Of a stretch of 18,639 nt of DNA, positions 1 through 7,258 are shown one piece after another. The translations under genes were made by a program, and so were the position numbers. Below the pieces are notes generated by a model, which did no database searches, was not told the origin of the DNA, and saw only the letters and a program-made list of their open reading frames with translations. The DNA lies in assembly GCA_030528765.1 (NCBI GenBank), contig JAUMYD010000016.1, positions 1 through 18,639 of the forward strand, in the 5' to 3' direction. Each line of letters begins with the position of its first letter. Position 1 is the stretch's first letter. This stretch comes from Bacillota bacterium. GTDB taxonomy: Bacteria > Bacillota > Dehalobacteriia > UBA4068.

Positions 1-221
1 CTGCGGATTTCCGGCGGAAGAAGATTTTTTCTGCTGTGCAGAGAATTCACCACTAAAAGTGAAGGATACGAATAAGCGACAGCATTCGCTAATATTTTTC
101 CATTTTATGCAGGAAATATTTTCCTGCGACGATCGGCGTTTTTGATGCTTAAGCGTTATTTCGCGTATTTTGCAAAATTTTTTCTGTCCAGCGGAGAAGA
201 GAGTGGCTTGTCTTCTTTCTG

Positions 222-250
222 TTGACTTTTTTTCCCGGTAGGTGCATAAT
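222..250 (+). promoter_or_regulatory. Sigma-A-type promoter upstream of the hydrolase gene
   Basis: A -35 box TTGACT (222-227) and a -10 box CATAAT (245-250) are separated by exactly 17 bases. The predicted start is near 257, about 85 bases before the hydrolase ATG. A terminator-like hairpin lies between that start and the gene. Confidence 0.6.
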
Positions 251-270
251 TTAGTCAGAAGCAAAGTATT

Positions 271-300
271 GCCCTTTTCTCTGTAGAGAAAAGGGCTTTT
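271..300 (+). terminator. Terminator-like hairpin in the hydrolase leader
   Basis: GCCCTTTTCT (271-280) pairs perfectly with AGAAAAGGGC (287-296); two more base pairs are possible inside, and TTTT follows. It lies downstream of the promoter at 222-250 and upstream of the gene at 341. It could therefore be an attenuator or a partial terminator rather than the end of an upstream gene. The T-run is short, so termination may be incomplete. Confidence 0.6.
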
Positions 301-340
301 CCGCTCCGGGGCGGGTGGCTTTCTGGCAGGGAGTTTGTTT

Positions 341-1291
341 ATGATGCAGAAAAAACTGTTTTTTGCCGATCATTCCGGAAGCGGGCAGATCCATGCCCGG
401 ATCTGGCTTCCGGATGAAGAGCCCTATCTTGGCATTTTGCAGGTCCTCCATGGGATGAATGAATACGCTGGGCGCTATCAGGAGCTGGCCTCGTTTTTAA
501 GCAGCCGGGGCTGGGTGCTTGCTGCTGCCGATCATCTGGGGCATGGGGAAAGTATCCCGCCAGGCTGCTGTGTGGGCAGCCTGGCAGAGCGGAATGGCTG
601 GCAGCATATGCTGGAGGATATCCGTAGCTTTCGGGCCATCCTGCAGCATGGTTTTCCCGGCTTGCCATGCTTTGCTTTGGGGCACAGCATGGGCAGCTTC
701 CTCCTGCGGGAGCTGCAGCTGCGGGAGCCCTGGGCTTATGCCGGGATAATCCTTTCCGGAACAGGCAGCTACGGGCCACGGCTCTGTTCGCTCGGCCTTT
801 TTCTGCTACGCTGTCTCAGCCTGCTGAAGGGAAAGCATGGGCACAGCCCGTTTTTGCATAAGGCGATCCTGTCTTTCTGCAATTATCCCTTCCGGAAGGA
901 GGGGCACCCTCTGGCATGGATCAGCCGGGATCAGGAGCTTTGCTGCCTGCATGCGGCAGATCCCCTTTGCAGCTATTATCCGGATCTGGATTTCTATGCG
1001 GAGCTTCTCCGTGGTCTCCGCCATGTGGAGCGCTGTGAGCGTGCTTCCCATCCCTGCCGCGAGCTGCCGATCCTGCTGCTTTCCGGGAGAGAGGATGCCG
1101 TTGGTGCCTGGGGGCACGGAGTGAGCAGGGTCTACCGCCGCCTCTGCAGTGGTGGAGCTTCGGTGGAAATGCTGCTCTATCCCGGTGGTCGCCATGAGAT
1201 GATCCATGAAACGAACAGGGAGGAAGTCTTTCAGGATGTTCTGGAATGGCTGAATGCATGTCTTGCTGCTGCGTTGTCGAAAAAAGAATAG
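341..1291 (+). CDS. Alpha/beta hydrolase, monoacylglycerol lipase / lysophospholipase type
   Basis: A serine hydrolase of the Hydrolase_4 (lysophospholipase-like) group, probably cytoplasmic because no signal peptide is visible. It shows the early HGMNEYAGRY segment typical of the group, an AADHLGHGES stretch, the nucleophile elbow GHSMG (Ser about 116), an acid residue in SGREDAVG (Asp about 252) and a histidine in YPGGRHEM (His about 285), so the triad appears complete. The substrate is probably a lyso- or monoacyl lipid ester, inferred from the family. I start it at ATG 341 because GGGAG at 329-333 is well spaced; an upstream in-frame TTG at 335 is too close to that site. It is about 316 residues, a normal length. 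The transporter gene follows after 43 bases on the same strand, so the two are probably co-transcribed. Its biological partner is not evident. Confidence 0.85.
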   Translation: MMQKKLFFADHSGSGQIHARIWLPDEEPYLGILQVLHGMNEYAGRYQELASFLSSRGWVLAAADHLGHGESIPPGCCVGSLAERNGWQHMLEDIRSFRAILQHGFPGLPCFALGHSMGSFLLRELQLREPWAYAGIILSGTGSYGPRLCSLGLFLLRCLSLLKGKHGHSPFLHKAILSFCNYPFRKEGHPLAWISRDQELCCLHAADPLCSYYPDLDFYAELLRGLRHVERCERASHPCRELPILLLSGREDAVGAWGHGVSRVYRRLCSGGASVEMLLYPGGRHEMIHETNREEVFQDVLEWLNACLAAALSKKE

Positions 1292-1334
1292 GGGTTCTCC
1301 CTGTGATCCCGAAAAAAGAGTAAGGAGCTGTTTT

Positions 1335-2102
1335 ATGTTTGAGTTGACTTGGCAAAGCTTTCTGGTGGTTTGCCCTCTGGTTTTTCTGGCTGGATTGGTG
1401 GATTCCATTGCCGGCGGTGGTGGTTTGATCTCTCTGCCGGCGTATTTGATCTGTGGGGTCCCTGCCCATCAGGCACTGGCTACAAATAAACTGAGCTCCT
1501 GCATCGGCACCACTGTTTCCACAGCCCGCTATGTGCGAAAGGGGTATGTGAATTGGCGCCTGGGCCTGCCTTCCATGGTCCTGGCGGTGTTTGGCTCTAT
1601 GATCGGTGCCGAACTGGTGCTGCTGGTGGATGAGCGTATTGTGGAGTATCTGCTTTTGGCCTGCCTGCCGGTGATCGCCTTCTTTATGCTGCGGAAAAAG
1701 GAGATGGAGCTTCCGGAGGAAGAGCGCCTGCGCGTATCCGGAAAAAAGCAAATGCTGATCGTTCTGTCAGCCTCTTTTCTTATCGGTTGCTATGATGGCT
1801 TTTACGGCCCCGGGACGGGTACCTTTCTGCTGCTGATCTATACCCAGCTTGCCAAGATGGATGTGCGGATCTCTTCCGGGAACGTGAAGCTGGTGAATCT
1901 TTCCTCCAATTTTGGCAGCCTGATCGTTTTTTTGCTGAACGGGGAAAGCATTATCCCCCTGGGCCTGGTTGCCGGGGCCTTCTGCCTGCTGGGCCATTAT
2001 ATCGGTGCCGGCCTGGTCATCAAGAACGGGGGTAAGGTGGTGAAGCCCATCATCCTGGTGGTGCTGCTGCTCCTCTTCCTCAAAGTCATCTTCGGAAACT
2101 GA
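1335..2102 (+). CDS. TSUP family (TauE/SafE, formerly DUF81) membrane transporter
   Basis: An integral membrane protein of 255 residues with about eight hydrophobic segments. The family moves sulfite, sulfonates or other organosulfur anions; the substrate here cannot be read from sequence. Two half-repeats characteristic of the family are visible: GLVDSIAGGGGLISLPA followed by ALATNK near the N-terminus, and YDGFYGPGTGTFLLL followed by GNVKLVNLSSN in the second half. I chose ATG 1335 because AAGGAG at 1322-1327 lies seven bases upstream; the frame stays open back to 1254 but there overlaps the hydrolase. No sulfur-metabolism gene is adjacent, so the pairing with the hydrolase may be only positional. 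Confidence 0.88.
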   Translation: MFELTWQSFLVVCPLVFLAGLVDSIAGGGGLISLPAYLICGVPAHQALATNKLSSCIGTTVSTARYVRKGYVNWRLGLPSMVLAVFGSMIGAELVLLVDERIVEYLLLACLPVIAFFMLRKKEMELPEEERLRVSGKKQMLIVLSASFLIGCYDGFYGPGTGTFLLLIYTQLAKMDVRISSGNVKLVNLSSNFGSLIVFLLNGESIIPLGLVAGAFCLLGHYIGAGLVIKNGGKVVKPIILVVLLLLFLKVIFGN

Positions 2103-2107
2103 TCCAC

Positions 2108-2140
2108 AGCCCTGCCCCCTGTCCTTCCGGGAGCAGGGCT
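2108..2140 (+). terminator. Possible terminator after the TSUP gene
   Basis: AGCCCTGC (2108-2115) pairs with GCAGGGCT (2133-2140), only a few bases after the stop codon. The following bases TTGCTGCAGCCTTGTTTTT are only moderately T-rich, so it is a weaker candidate than the others in the window. Confidence 0.5.
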
Positions 2141-2190
2141 TTGCTGCAGCCTTGTTTTTCGGGAAAACAGAAATTTTTTCGCCGCAGGGC

Positions 2191-2219
2191 TTGCTTTTTT
2201 CAGGAAAGTATGATAATAT
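2191..2219 (+). promoter_or_regulatory. Promoter for the tRNA-Cys/tRNA-Leu pair
   Basis: TTGCTT (2191-2196), a 17-base spacer and TAATAT (2214-2219) preceded by TG at 2211-2212 give an extended -10 promoter. A perfect TATAAT also occurs at 2217-2222 but with a 20-base spacer. Either would start transcription just ahead of the first tRNA. Confidence 0.5.
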
Positions 2220-2232
2220 AATTTTTGCTTGT

Positions 2233-2306
2233 GGCGCCATAGCCAAGTGGTAAGGCAGAGGACTGCAAATCCTTTACCCCCAGTTCAAATCTGGGTGGCG
2301 CCTCCA
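2233..2306 (+). tRNA. tRNA-Cys (GCA)
   Basis: A complete cloverleaf. The acceptor arm GGCGCCA (2233-2239) pairs with TGGCGCC (2296-2302). The anticodon stem GAGGA/TCCTT holds the loop with GCA at 2265-2267. The T arm contains GTTCAAAT, and CCA is encoded at 2304-2306. It is followed after six bases by tRNA-Leu and is probably processed from the same transcript. Confidence 0.95.
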
Positions 2307-2312
2307 AATCTT

Positions 2313-2399
2313 GCCGGTGTGGCGGAATAGGCAGACGCATGGGACTTAAAATCCCACGATGGCAACATCGTACCGGTTCGACCCCGGTCACCGGCACCA
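2313..2399 (+). tRNA. tRNA-Leu (TAA)
   Basis: A class II tRNA with a long variable arm. The acceptor GCCGGTG (2313-2319) pairs with CACCGGC (2389-2395). The anticodon stem TGGGA/TCCCA encloses TAA at 2347-2349. The variable arm CGATGGCAACATCG is self-complementary, the T loop is GGTTCGACC, and CCA is encoded at 2397-2399. The variable arm and the anticodon together fix the identity. Confidence 0.95.
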
Positions 2400-2414
2400 T
2401 GCCACACCGGAACA

Positions 2415-2443
2415 AAAACCCCTCCACGCGAGGGGCTTTTTTG
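2415..2443 (+). terminator. Terminator of the tRNA-Cys/Leu transcript
   Basis: CCCCTC (2419-2424), loop CACGC, GAGGGG (2430-2435), then CTTTTTTG. An A-run precedes the stem. It lies 16 bases after the tRNA-Leu CCA end. Confidence 0.85.
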
Positions 2444-2502
2444 TTTATGCCCGGGGAGATTTCTCTTTCGGTGGATTCTGCCTTTATCTCTCTTCCCCCT
2501 GC

Positions 2503-2531
2503 TTGACTATTTCCCTGTTTTAGGTAATAAT
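2503..2531 (+). promoter_or_regulatory. Promoter for the DUF512–der–plsY–gpsA operon
   Basis: TTGACT at 2503-2508 is followed after 17 bases by AATAAT (2526-2531); TAATAA at 2525-2530 would give a 16-base spacer. It lies about 30 bases before the first start codon of a block of four tightly spaced genes. Confidence 0.5.
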
Positions 2532-2561
2532 AAGAGCTAGCATAATAAGAAGGAAAAGCCT

Positions 2562-3866
2562 ATGCGTGGAAAAATTATCGAAGTTCTGCCGGACTCCATC
2601 GCGGAGGAAATCGGCATTGAAGCCGGAGACGAGCTTCTCAGTATCAATGGCGAGCAGGTTTCCGATCTGATCGACTATAACTATCATTGTGCAGAGGATT
2701 TTCTGCTGATGGAGATCAAAAAGCCGGATGGCGAGATCTGGATGTGCGAGCTGGAAAAGGATGCGGATGAGGAGATCGGCCTGGTCTTTGCCTCCAATGT
2801 CTTTGACCGGATCCGTCCCTGCCGGAATCATTGCCTGTTCTGCTTTATTGATCAGCTCCCCCCCAAGCCCAGGGCCTCCCTCCTGCTGAAGGATGACGAT
2901 TACCGCATGAGCTTTCTGGAGGGGAATTATGTCACCTGCACAAATATGGATGAAGCGGATTATCAGCGCATTTCTGCGCTGCATCTGAGCCCGCTTTATG
3001 TTTCTGTGCATACGGTTGATCCTTTGCTGCGCCAGCGTATGCTGGGGCGGAAGGAGCCTGCGGAGATCCTGCTCACTCTGCAGCGGCTGATTGCCGGTGG
3101 AACGCAGATCCATGCGCAGATCGTACTTTGCCCGGGGATCAATGACGGCGAGCATCTGCAGAGGACACTGGATGCCCTTTATGCGCTGCATCCCGGTATC
3201 CTGTCTGTGGCTGTGGTCCCTGTGGGGATCACCAAGTATCAGAAGAATCCGGAGCTGCGGCTTTTTACTCCGAAGGAAGCCCGGGAGATTATTCGTTTGA
3301 TCGAGGGCTATCAGGAAAAAGCCCGGGCTGAGCACGGGGATTCCTTTGTTTTTGCAGCGGATGAGTTCTATATCCGCTGTGGTCAGCCTTTTCCCCCGGC
3401 TGCGATTTATGGGGATTTCGCCCAGATCGAAGATGGGATCGGCATGGCTGCGCTTTTCCTGCAGCAGTGGGAACAATGCCGCAGGAATCTGCCGGAGCAG
3501 GCTGATGGCGAGCATATTGGCATTGTCAGCGGCATTTGTGGTGCTGCTGTGCTTGGGGATGCCGTCAGTGAGATGTCCCGGATCCCTGGGGCGAATGTGG
3601 AGCTGCTGGCGATCCCCAACAGCCATTTCGGGGAAACGGTCACTGTCACCGGGCTGCTGACAGCTTCCTGCATTATGAAGCAGATCCGTCCGGGGGCCTT
3701 TGATCGCCTGATCATTCCCGATAATATGCTGAAGTTTGATGAAGATATCTTTTTGGATGATGTTACTGTGGAGCAGCTTTCGGAGCGCCTGCGTATCCCC
3801 ATCAGCATTGTGGATTCCCATGCGGCTTCTCTGCTGGATGCAGTATTTTATGAGAATCAGGAGTAA
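2562..3866 (+). CDS. DUF512 family protein with PDZ-like and radical-SAM-type regions
   Basis: A 434-residue protein of the conserved Firmicutes DUF512 family, whose function is not firmly established. Residues 1-65 form a PDZ-like domain (IEVLPDSIAEEIGIEAGDEL... SINGEQV). A CX3CX2C motif follows at Cys87, Cys91 and Cys94 (RPCRNHCLFCF), as in radical SAM iron-sulfur proteins. The C-terminal DUF512 part carries FADEFY (about 264-270) and the family motif HFGETVTVTGLLT (about 355-367). ATG 2562 is preceded by AAGGA with a seven-base gap. Its stop is two bases before der, so the two are translated from one message; this adjacency is common in Clostridia and suggests a link to ribosome or RNA metabolism, which is inference. 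Family membership is secure; the catalytic role is not. Confidence 0.9.
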   Translation: MRGKIIEVLPDSIAEEIGIEAGDELLSINGEQVSDLIDYNYHCAEDFLLMEIKKPDGEIWMCELEKDADEEIGLVFASNVFDRIRPCRNHCLFCFIDQLPPKPRASLLLKDDDYRMSFLEGNYVTCTNMDEADYQRISALHLSPLYVSVHTVDPLLRQRMLGRKEPAEILLTLQRLIAGGTQIHAQIVLCPGINDGEHLQRTLDALYALHPGILSVAVVPVGITKYQKNPELRLFTPKEAREIIRLIEGYQEKARAEHGDSFVFAADEFYIRCGQPFPPAAIYGDFAQIEDGIGMAALFLQQWEQCRRNLPEQADGEHIGIVSGICGAAVLGDAVSEMSRIPGANVELLAIPNSHFGETVTVTGLLTASCIMKQIRPGAFDRLIIPDNMLKFDEDIFLDDVTVEQLSERLRIPISIVDSHAASLLDAVFYENQE

Positions 3867-3868
3867 TT

Positions 3869-5206
3869 ATGGCAAAACCTATCGTTGCAATCGTTGGCCG
3901 GGAGAATGTGGGGAAATCCACCCTTTTCAACCGGATTATCGGCGCCCGCCATGCCATCGTGGAGGATACCCCGGGCATCACCAGGGATCGTCTCTATCGG
4001 GACGGGGAGTGGCTGGATCGGGAATTTACCCTGATCGATACGGGCGGCATCAAATTCAATACAGAAGAAGGACTCATCTACGGCAAGGTGAAACAGCAGG
4101 CAGAGCTGGCTATCGAGGAAGCTCAGGCTATTATTTTTGTTGTGGATATGCAGGCCGGCCTGACATCTGATGATGAGGATGTGGCAGAGCTGCTGCGCCG
4201 CAGTGGGAAGCCGATCATCCTGGCTGCAAACAAGACGGATGATTTCACGAAGCCCGAAAGTATGCTGCCGGTCTATGATTTTTATGCTCTGGGTCTGGGT
4301 GAGCCTATCCCGGTCTCCGCAGTTCACGCCCTGAATATCGGGGATCTGCTGGATGCGGTCATTCAGCACCTGCCCCCTGTGGATGCGGCAGAGGCTGAAG
4401 GGGATCAGGTACAGCTGGCTATGATTGGCCGCCCCAACGTGGGCAAAAGCTCTCTGGTCAACCGCTTGCTGGGGCAGGAGAGGGTCATTGTTTCTAATAT
4501 CGCCGGAACTACCCGTGACGCCATTGATACCAGATTGAGTCGGGATGGCCGGGATTATGTGATCATTGATACGGCCGGGATGCGCCGCAAATGCCGAATC
4601 AATGAACCGGCAGAGCATTACAGTGTCAGCAGGGCACTGAATGCCATTGATCGTTCGGATGTCTGCGTGGTGGTGATCGATGCGGTGGATCGTATCACCG
4701 ATATGGATAAGCATATCGCGGGCTATGCCCATGAGGCTGGCCGCGGCCTTTTGGTGGTGGTGAACAAATGGGATCTTCCGGAAAAAGAGACCAACACCAT
4801 GAAGAAATTTGAGGATGAGATCAAGGAGGAGCTGGGCTTTGCCAGCTATGCCTTGACCCTCTTTGTTTCCGCAAAGAGCGGGCAGCGTTGCGATAAGATC
4901 CTGCCGCTGGTGGATTTTATCTCTGAGCAGCACAGCCGTCGTGTTCCCACTGCCCAGCTGAACGAAGTGATCCGGGAAGCTGTGGCATTGAACCCACCGC
5001 CTACTGTGAACGGCCGTCGATTGAAGATTCTCTATGCGACACAGGTGGGTGTGAAGCCGCCGAAGATCGTGATTTTTCTCAACGAACCGGAGCTCATGCA
5101 TTTCTCCTATGCCCGTTATTTGGAAAACAAGCTGCGGGAGGCCTTTGGATTCGCCGGGACGCCCATTTCACTGATTTGGCGGAAACGGGAGAAGGATGAG
5201 GAGTAG
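3869..5206 (+). CDS. der: Ribosome biogenesis GTPase Der (EngA)
   Basis: A double-GTPase required for maturation of the 50S ribosomal subunit, 445 residues as expected. The first G domain has the P-loop GRENVGKST (10-18), DTGG (57-60) and NKTD (121-124). The second has GRPNVGKSS (187-195), DTAG (234-237) and NKWD (299-302). A KH-like domain occupies about 355-440. The first P-loop has Glu where Pro is common (GRPNVGKS), but the G-x4-GK-S/T pattern is intact. ATG 3869 follows AGGAG (3859-3863), which overlaps the end of the upstream gene, so translational coupling is likely. Confidence 0.97.
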   Translation: MAKPIVAIVGRENVGKSTLFNRIIGARHAIVEDTPGITRDRLYRDGEWLDREFTLIDTGGIKFNTEEGLIYGKVKQQAELAIEEAQAIIFVVDMQAGLTSDDEDVAELLRRSGKPIILAANKTDDFTKPESMLPVYDFYALGLGEPIPVSAVHALNIGDLLDAVIQHLPPVDAAEAEGDQVQLAMIGRPNVGKSSLVNRLLGQERVIVSNIAGTTRDAIDTRLSRDGRDYVIIDTAGMRRKCRINEPAEHYSVSRALNAIDRSDVCVVVIDAVDRITDMDKHIAGYAHEAGRGLLVVVNKWDLPEKETNTMKKFEDEIKEELGFASYALTLFVSAKSGQRCDKILPLVDFISEQHSRRVPTAQLNEVIREAVALNPPPTVNGRRLKILYATQVGVKPPKIVIFLNEPELMHFSYARYLENKLREAFGFAGTPISLIWRKREKDEE

Positions 5207-5255
5207 ACTATAGTCCCAGAATGGGTATGCAGCCCGGGGGAGAAAGGAAAAGCTT

Positions 5256-5849
5256 ATGTGGCCAAGCTGGATTATTCTTATTATTTTCGGGTACTTGATG
5301 GGGTCCATCCCCTGCGCCTATTTGCTGGTCAAACTGAAAAACGGCCTTGATATCCGCAAATTCGGCTCCGGGAATCCCGGCAGCACCAATTCCACCCGTG
5401 CAGCCGGCCCCGTTATCGGTGCCATGGTCTTTCTCTGTGATTGCCTGAAAAGTGCGCTGCCGACCTGGATCGCCCTGCAGCTGGAGGGCTCCGGCCTGGC
5501 TGTCTGCACTGCGCTGGCGGCCTTTTTGGGGCATCTCTTCCCGCTCTGGCTCAGTTTTCAGGGAGGGAAGGGGGTGGCCTGCACCCTGAGCATCGGCTTT
5601 GTGCTGGTTCCGGGGATCGCTGCCATCTGCTTTGGCATCTGGGCTGTGGTGATCCTGATCAGTGGCTATGTTTCCATGGGCTCCTGCATTGGCGTAGCAA
5701 TGGCCTTTCCTCTTTGCCTGGCGACCATGCAGCCATGGCCGGTTTCTCTTTTTTTCCTGATCGCCGCTGCTTTGGTTGCCTTGCGTCATAAGAAAAATAT
5801 TGAGCAGATCAAAAAGGGTACAGAACGTAAAGTATTGCGGAGAAAGTAA
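5256..5849 (+). CDS. plsY: Acyl-phosphate:glycerol-3-phosphate acyltransferase PlsY
   Basis: A membrane enzyme that transfers an acyl group from acyl-phosphate to glycerol-3-phosphate, making lysophosphatidic acid, the first committed step of phospholipid synthesis. It has 197 residues and several membrane segments. The three loop motifs of the family are visible: GSGNPGSTN (37-45), GHLFPLW with GGKGVA (92-108) and a C-terminal RHKKNIEQIKKGTE. ATG 5256 has AAAGGA seven bases upstream. The gap from der is 49 bases and to gpsA only three, placing the enzyme next to the one that makes its substrate. Confidence 0.95.
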   Translation: MWPSWIILIIFGYLMGSIPCAYLLVKLKNGLDIRKFGSGNPGSTNSTRAAGPVIGAMVFLCDCLKSALPTWIALQLEGSGLAVCTALAAFLGHLFPLWLSFQGGKGVACTLSIGFVLVPGIAAICFGIWAVVILISGYVSMGSCIGVAMAFPLCLATMQPWPVSLFFLIAAALVALRHKKNIEQIKKGTERKVLRRK

Positions 5850-5852
5850 TTT

Positions 5853-6842
5853 ATGAAAATAATCATCCTGGGAGCAGGCAGCTGGGGAACAGCACTGGCC
5901 TGCTTGCTGTGCCAGAACGGCCATGATGTGACGCTGCAGAGCTGGATGCCGCAGCAAATTGAAGATATGCGGGCAGATGGGGAGAACAAGCAGTTTCTGC
6001 CCGGGAAAAAGCTGCCGCCGGAGCTGAAACTGACCACGGAGATGTCGGCTGTTTCCGGGGCAGAGCTGGTGCTTTTCGCTGTTCCTTCTCCGGCTTTGCC
6101 GGAGGTGGCGGCGCAGGCCCGGCCCTTCCTGCAGGAGGCTGCCCTGCTGCTGAATGTGGCGAAGGGCTTTGAGCAGAGTGGTACCCGTCGCCTTTCTCAG
6201 ATCCTGCAGGAAATTTGTCCCGGATACCATTGCGTGACACTTTCCGGGCCCAGCCATGCGGAGGAAGTTGCCCGGGAGCAGATCACGCTGGTGGCGGTAT
6301 CCGGCGCGCCCCTGCCTGTGCTGCAGGCAGTGCAGGCAGCCTTCAGCAACAGCTATTTCCGGGTCTATACCAACAGTGATCTGATCGGTGTGGAGGTTGG
6401 CGGCGCCATGAAAAACGTCATCGCGCTTTGCGCCGGTATTCTGGATGGTCTGGGCATGGGGGACAATGCCAAAGCTGCCCTGATGACCCGCGGCCTGGCG
6501 GAAATGACCCGCCTGGGTTTGGCTATGGGTGCGAAATCCGCCACCTTTGCCGGGCTGACCGGTGTGGGGGATCTGATCGTCACCTGTACCTCCCGGCACA
6601 GCCGCAATTATCGGGCCGGTGTGCGCATCGGTCAGGGCATTCCCTGCCAGCAGGTCATCGAAGAGATGGGCATGGTGGTGGAGGGGGCTTACGCTACGGA
6701 ATGCGTGCATCAGCTTTCCCGCCTCTATCAGGTGGATACCCCCATCAGCGATAAGTGCTATCAGGTTCTTTATGAGGGAGAGGATCCCCGCTCTGCCATG
6801 ATGGAGCTGATGCGCCGTACATATCGCAGCGAAGAAGAATAA
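5853..6842 (+). CDS. gpsA: Glycerol-3-phosphate dehydrogenase [NAD(P)+]
   Basis: A cytosolic enzyme that reduces dihydroxyacetone phosphate to sn-glycerol-3-phosphate, which PlsY then acylates. It has 329 residues, the usual length. The dinucleotide-binding motif GAGSWGTALA lies at 7-16, the substrate-site segment SGPSHAEEVA at 131-140, the conserved lysines at Lys104 (NVAKGFE) and Lys187 (GGAMKNVIAL), and the C-terminal-domain signature GVGDLIVTCTSRHSRN follows. It starts three bases after the plsY stop, with a modest GGAGA ribosome site inside the plsY end, and is followed closely by a strong terminator, so it ends the operon. Confidence 0.97.
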   Translation: MKIIILGAGSWGTALACLLCQNGHDVTLQSWMPQQIEDMRADGENKQFLPGKKLPPELKLTTEMSAVSGAELVLFAVPSPALPEVAAQARPFLQEAALLLNVAKGFEQSGTRRLSQILQEICPGYHCVTLSGPSHAEEVAREQITLVAVSGAPLPVLQAVQAAFSNSYFRVYTNSDLIGVEVGGAMKNVIALCAGILDGLGMGDNAKAALMTRGLAEMTRLGLAMGAKSATFAGLTGVGDLIVTCTSRHSRNYRAGVRIGQGIPCQQVIEEMGMVVEGAYATECVHQLSRLYQVDTPISDKCYQVLYEGEDPRSAMMELMRRTYRSEEE

Positions 6843-6859
6843 ATTTGATATCGATTCAC

Positions 6860-6896
6860 CTGCTTGCCGGAATGCTGGCAAGCAGGTTTTTTTTTG
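6860..6896 (+). terminator. Strong terminator after gpsA
   Basis: CCTGCTTGCC (6860-6869) and GGCAAGCAGG (6878-6887) form a perfect 10-bp stem followed by nine Ts. It ends the DUF512–der–plsY–gpsA transcript 17 bases after the gpsA stop. Confidence 0.93.
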
Positions 6897-6897
6897 T

Positions 6898-6926
6898 TGA
6901 CAGATGCTTTGTTTTGCGATATAATT
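6898..6926 (+). promoter_or_regulatory. Perfect consensus sigma-A promoter
   Basis: TTGACA (6898-6903), a 17-base spacer and TATAAT (6921-6926) match the consensus at all twelve positions. The -35 box begins two bases after the terminator T-run of gpsA. The predicted start near 6933 leaves an untranslated leader of almost 200 bases before the anchored-protein gene at 7131. That leader (6933-7130) holds an AT-only-stem hairpin (AAATAAAA 6975-6982, TTTTATTT 6993-7000) and no known riboswitch or T-box motif that I can see. Confidence 0.85.
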
Positions 6927-7115
6927 TATTTGAAAATAGAGTAATAATCTGGTATTTATTTTTCTAATGCAAAGAAATAAAATAGCATCCGCTTTTATTT
7001 TGGTCTTTTTGCTCAAATAGCTTGGTATTCGTGCATTTCTGGGGGTGCGGCTCCCTTGTTTTCTTTGATGCCGTGCCGAGTCATACATATACCTTTTTCT
7101 TAGAGGATTCATGAA

Positions 7116-7258
7116 AAGGAGGTCATGGACATGCCGGAAAAGCACAAAGCGCACTCTAAGTATTTCCTCATCCCCGCTGTTCTCTGCCTCATCCTGCTGG
7201 CGGCGGCCCTGCTTCTGCCCCAGTTCGGCGAGGCCCCACAGCTGGAAGTCCCCGCCGA
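7116..7258. repeat. Copy 1 of a 143-bp RBS-plus-membrane-anchor cassette
   Basis: This segment matches 8155-8297 at 139 of 143 positions; the differences fall at 7128, 7143, 7180 and 7248. It covers AAGGAGG, the start codon and the first 42-43 codons of the anchored protein. Similarity stops abruptly at the 3' end. Weaker similarity continues a little upstream (agaggattc against agagaattc). Confidence 0.95.

Larger units (their letters stand above)
1..340. other. Left-edge intergenic region
   Basis: No supported complete gene lies here. A plus-strand frame is open from base 1 to a TAA at 73-75 (24 codons) and could be the tail of a gene cut by the window edge, but nothing in it is recognisable. 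A small hairpin with an 8-bp stem (GCAGGAAA, 109-116; TTTCCTGC, 120-127) has no T-run after it. The interpretable part is a promoter at 222-250 and a terminator-like hairpin at 271-300. Confidence 0.5.

Noticed and set aside
2200..2427. A minus-strand frame across the tRNA-Cys/tRNA-Leu genes
   Set aside because: It overlaps two complete tRNA cloverleaves; such frames are a known annotation artefact.
2520..5101. Long minus-strand frames opposite the DUF512 gene and der
   Set aside because: They mirror two well-supported genes and show no ribosome sites or family motifs.
5208..7154. A 648-residue open frame on the minus strand opposite plsY and gpsA
   Set aside because: It is antisense to two unmistakable genes, has no recognisable domain and crosses a terminator and a consensus promoter.
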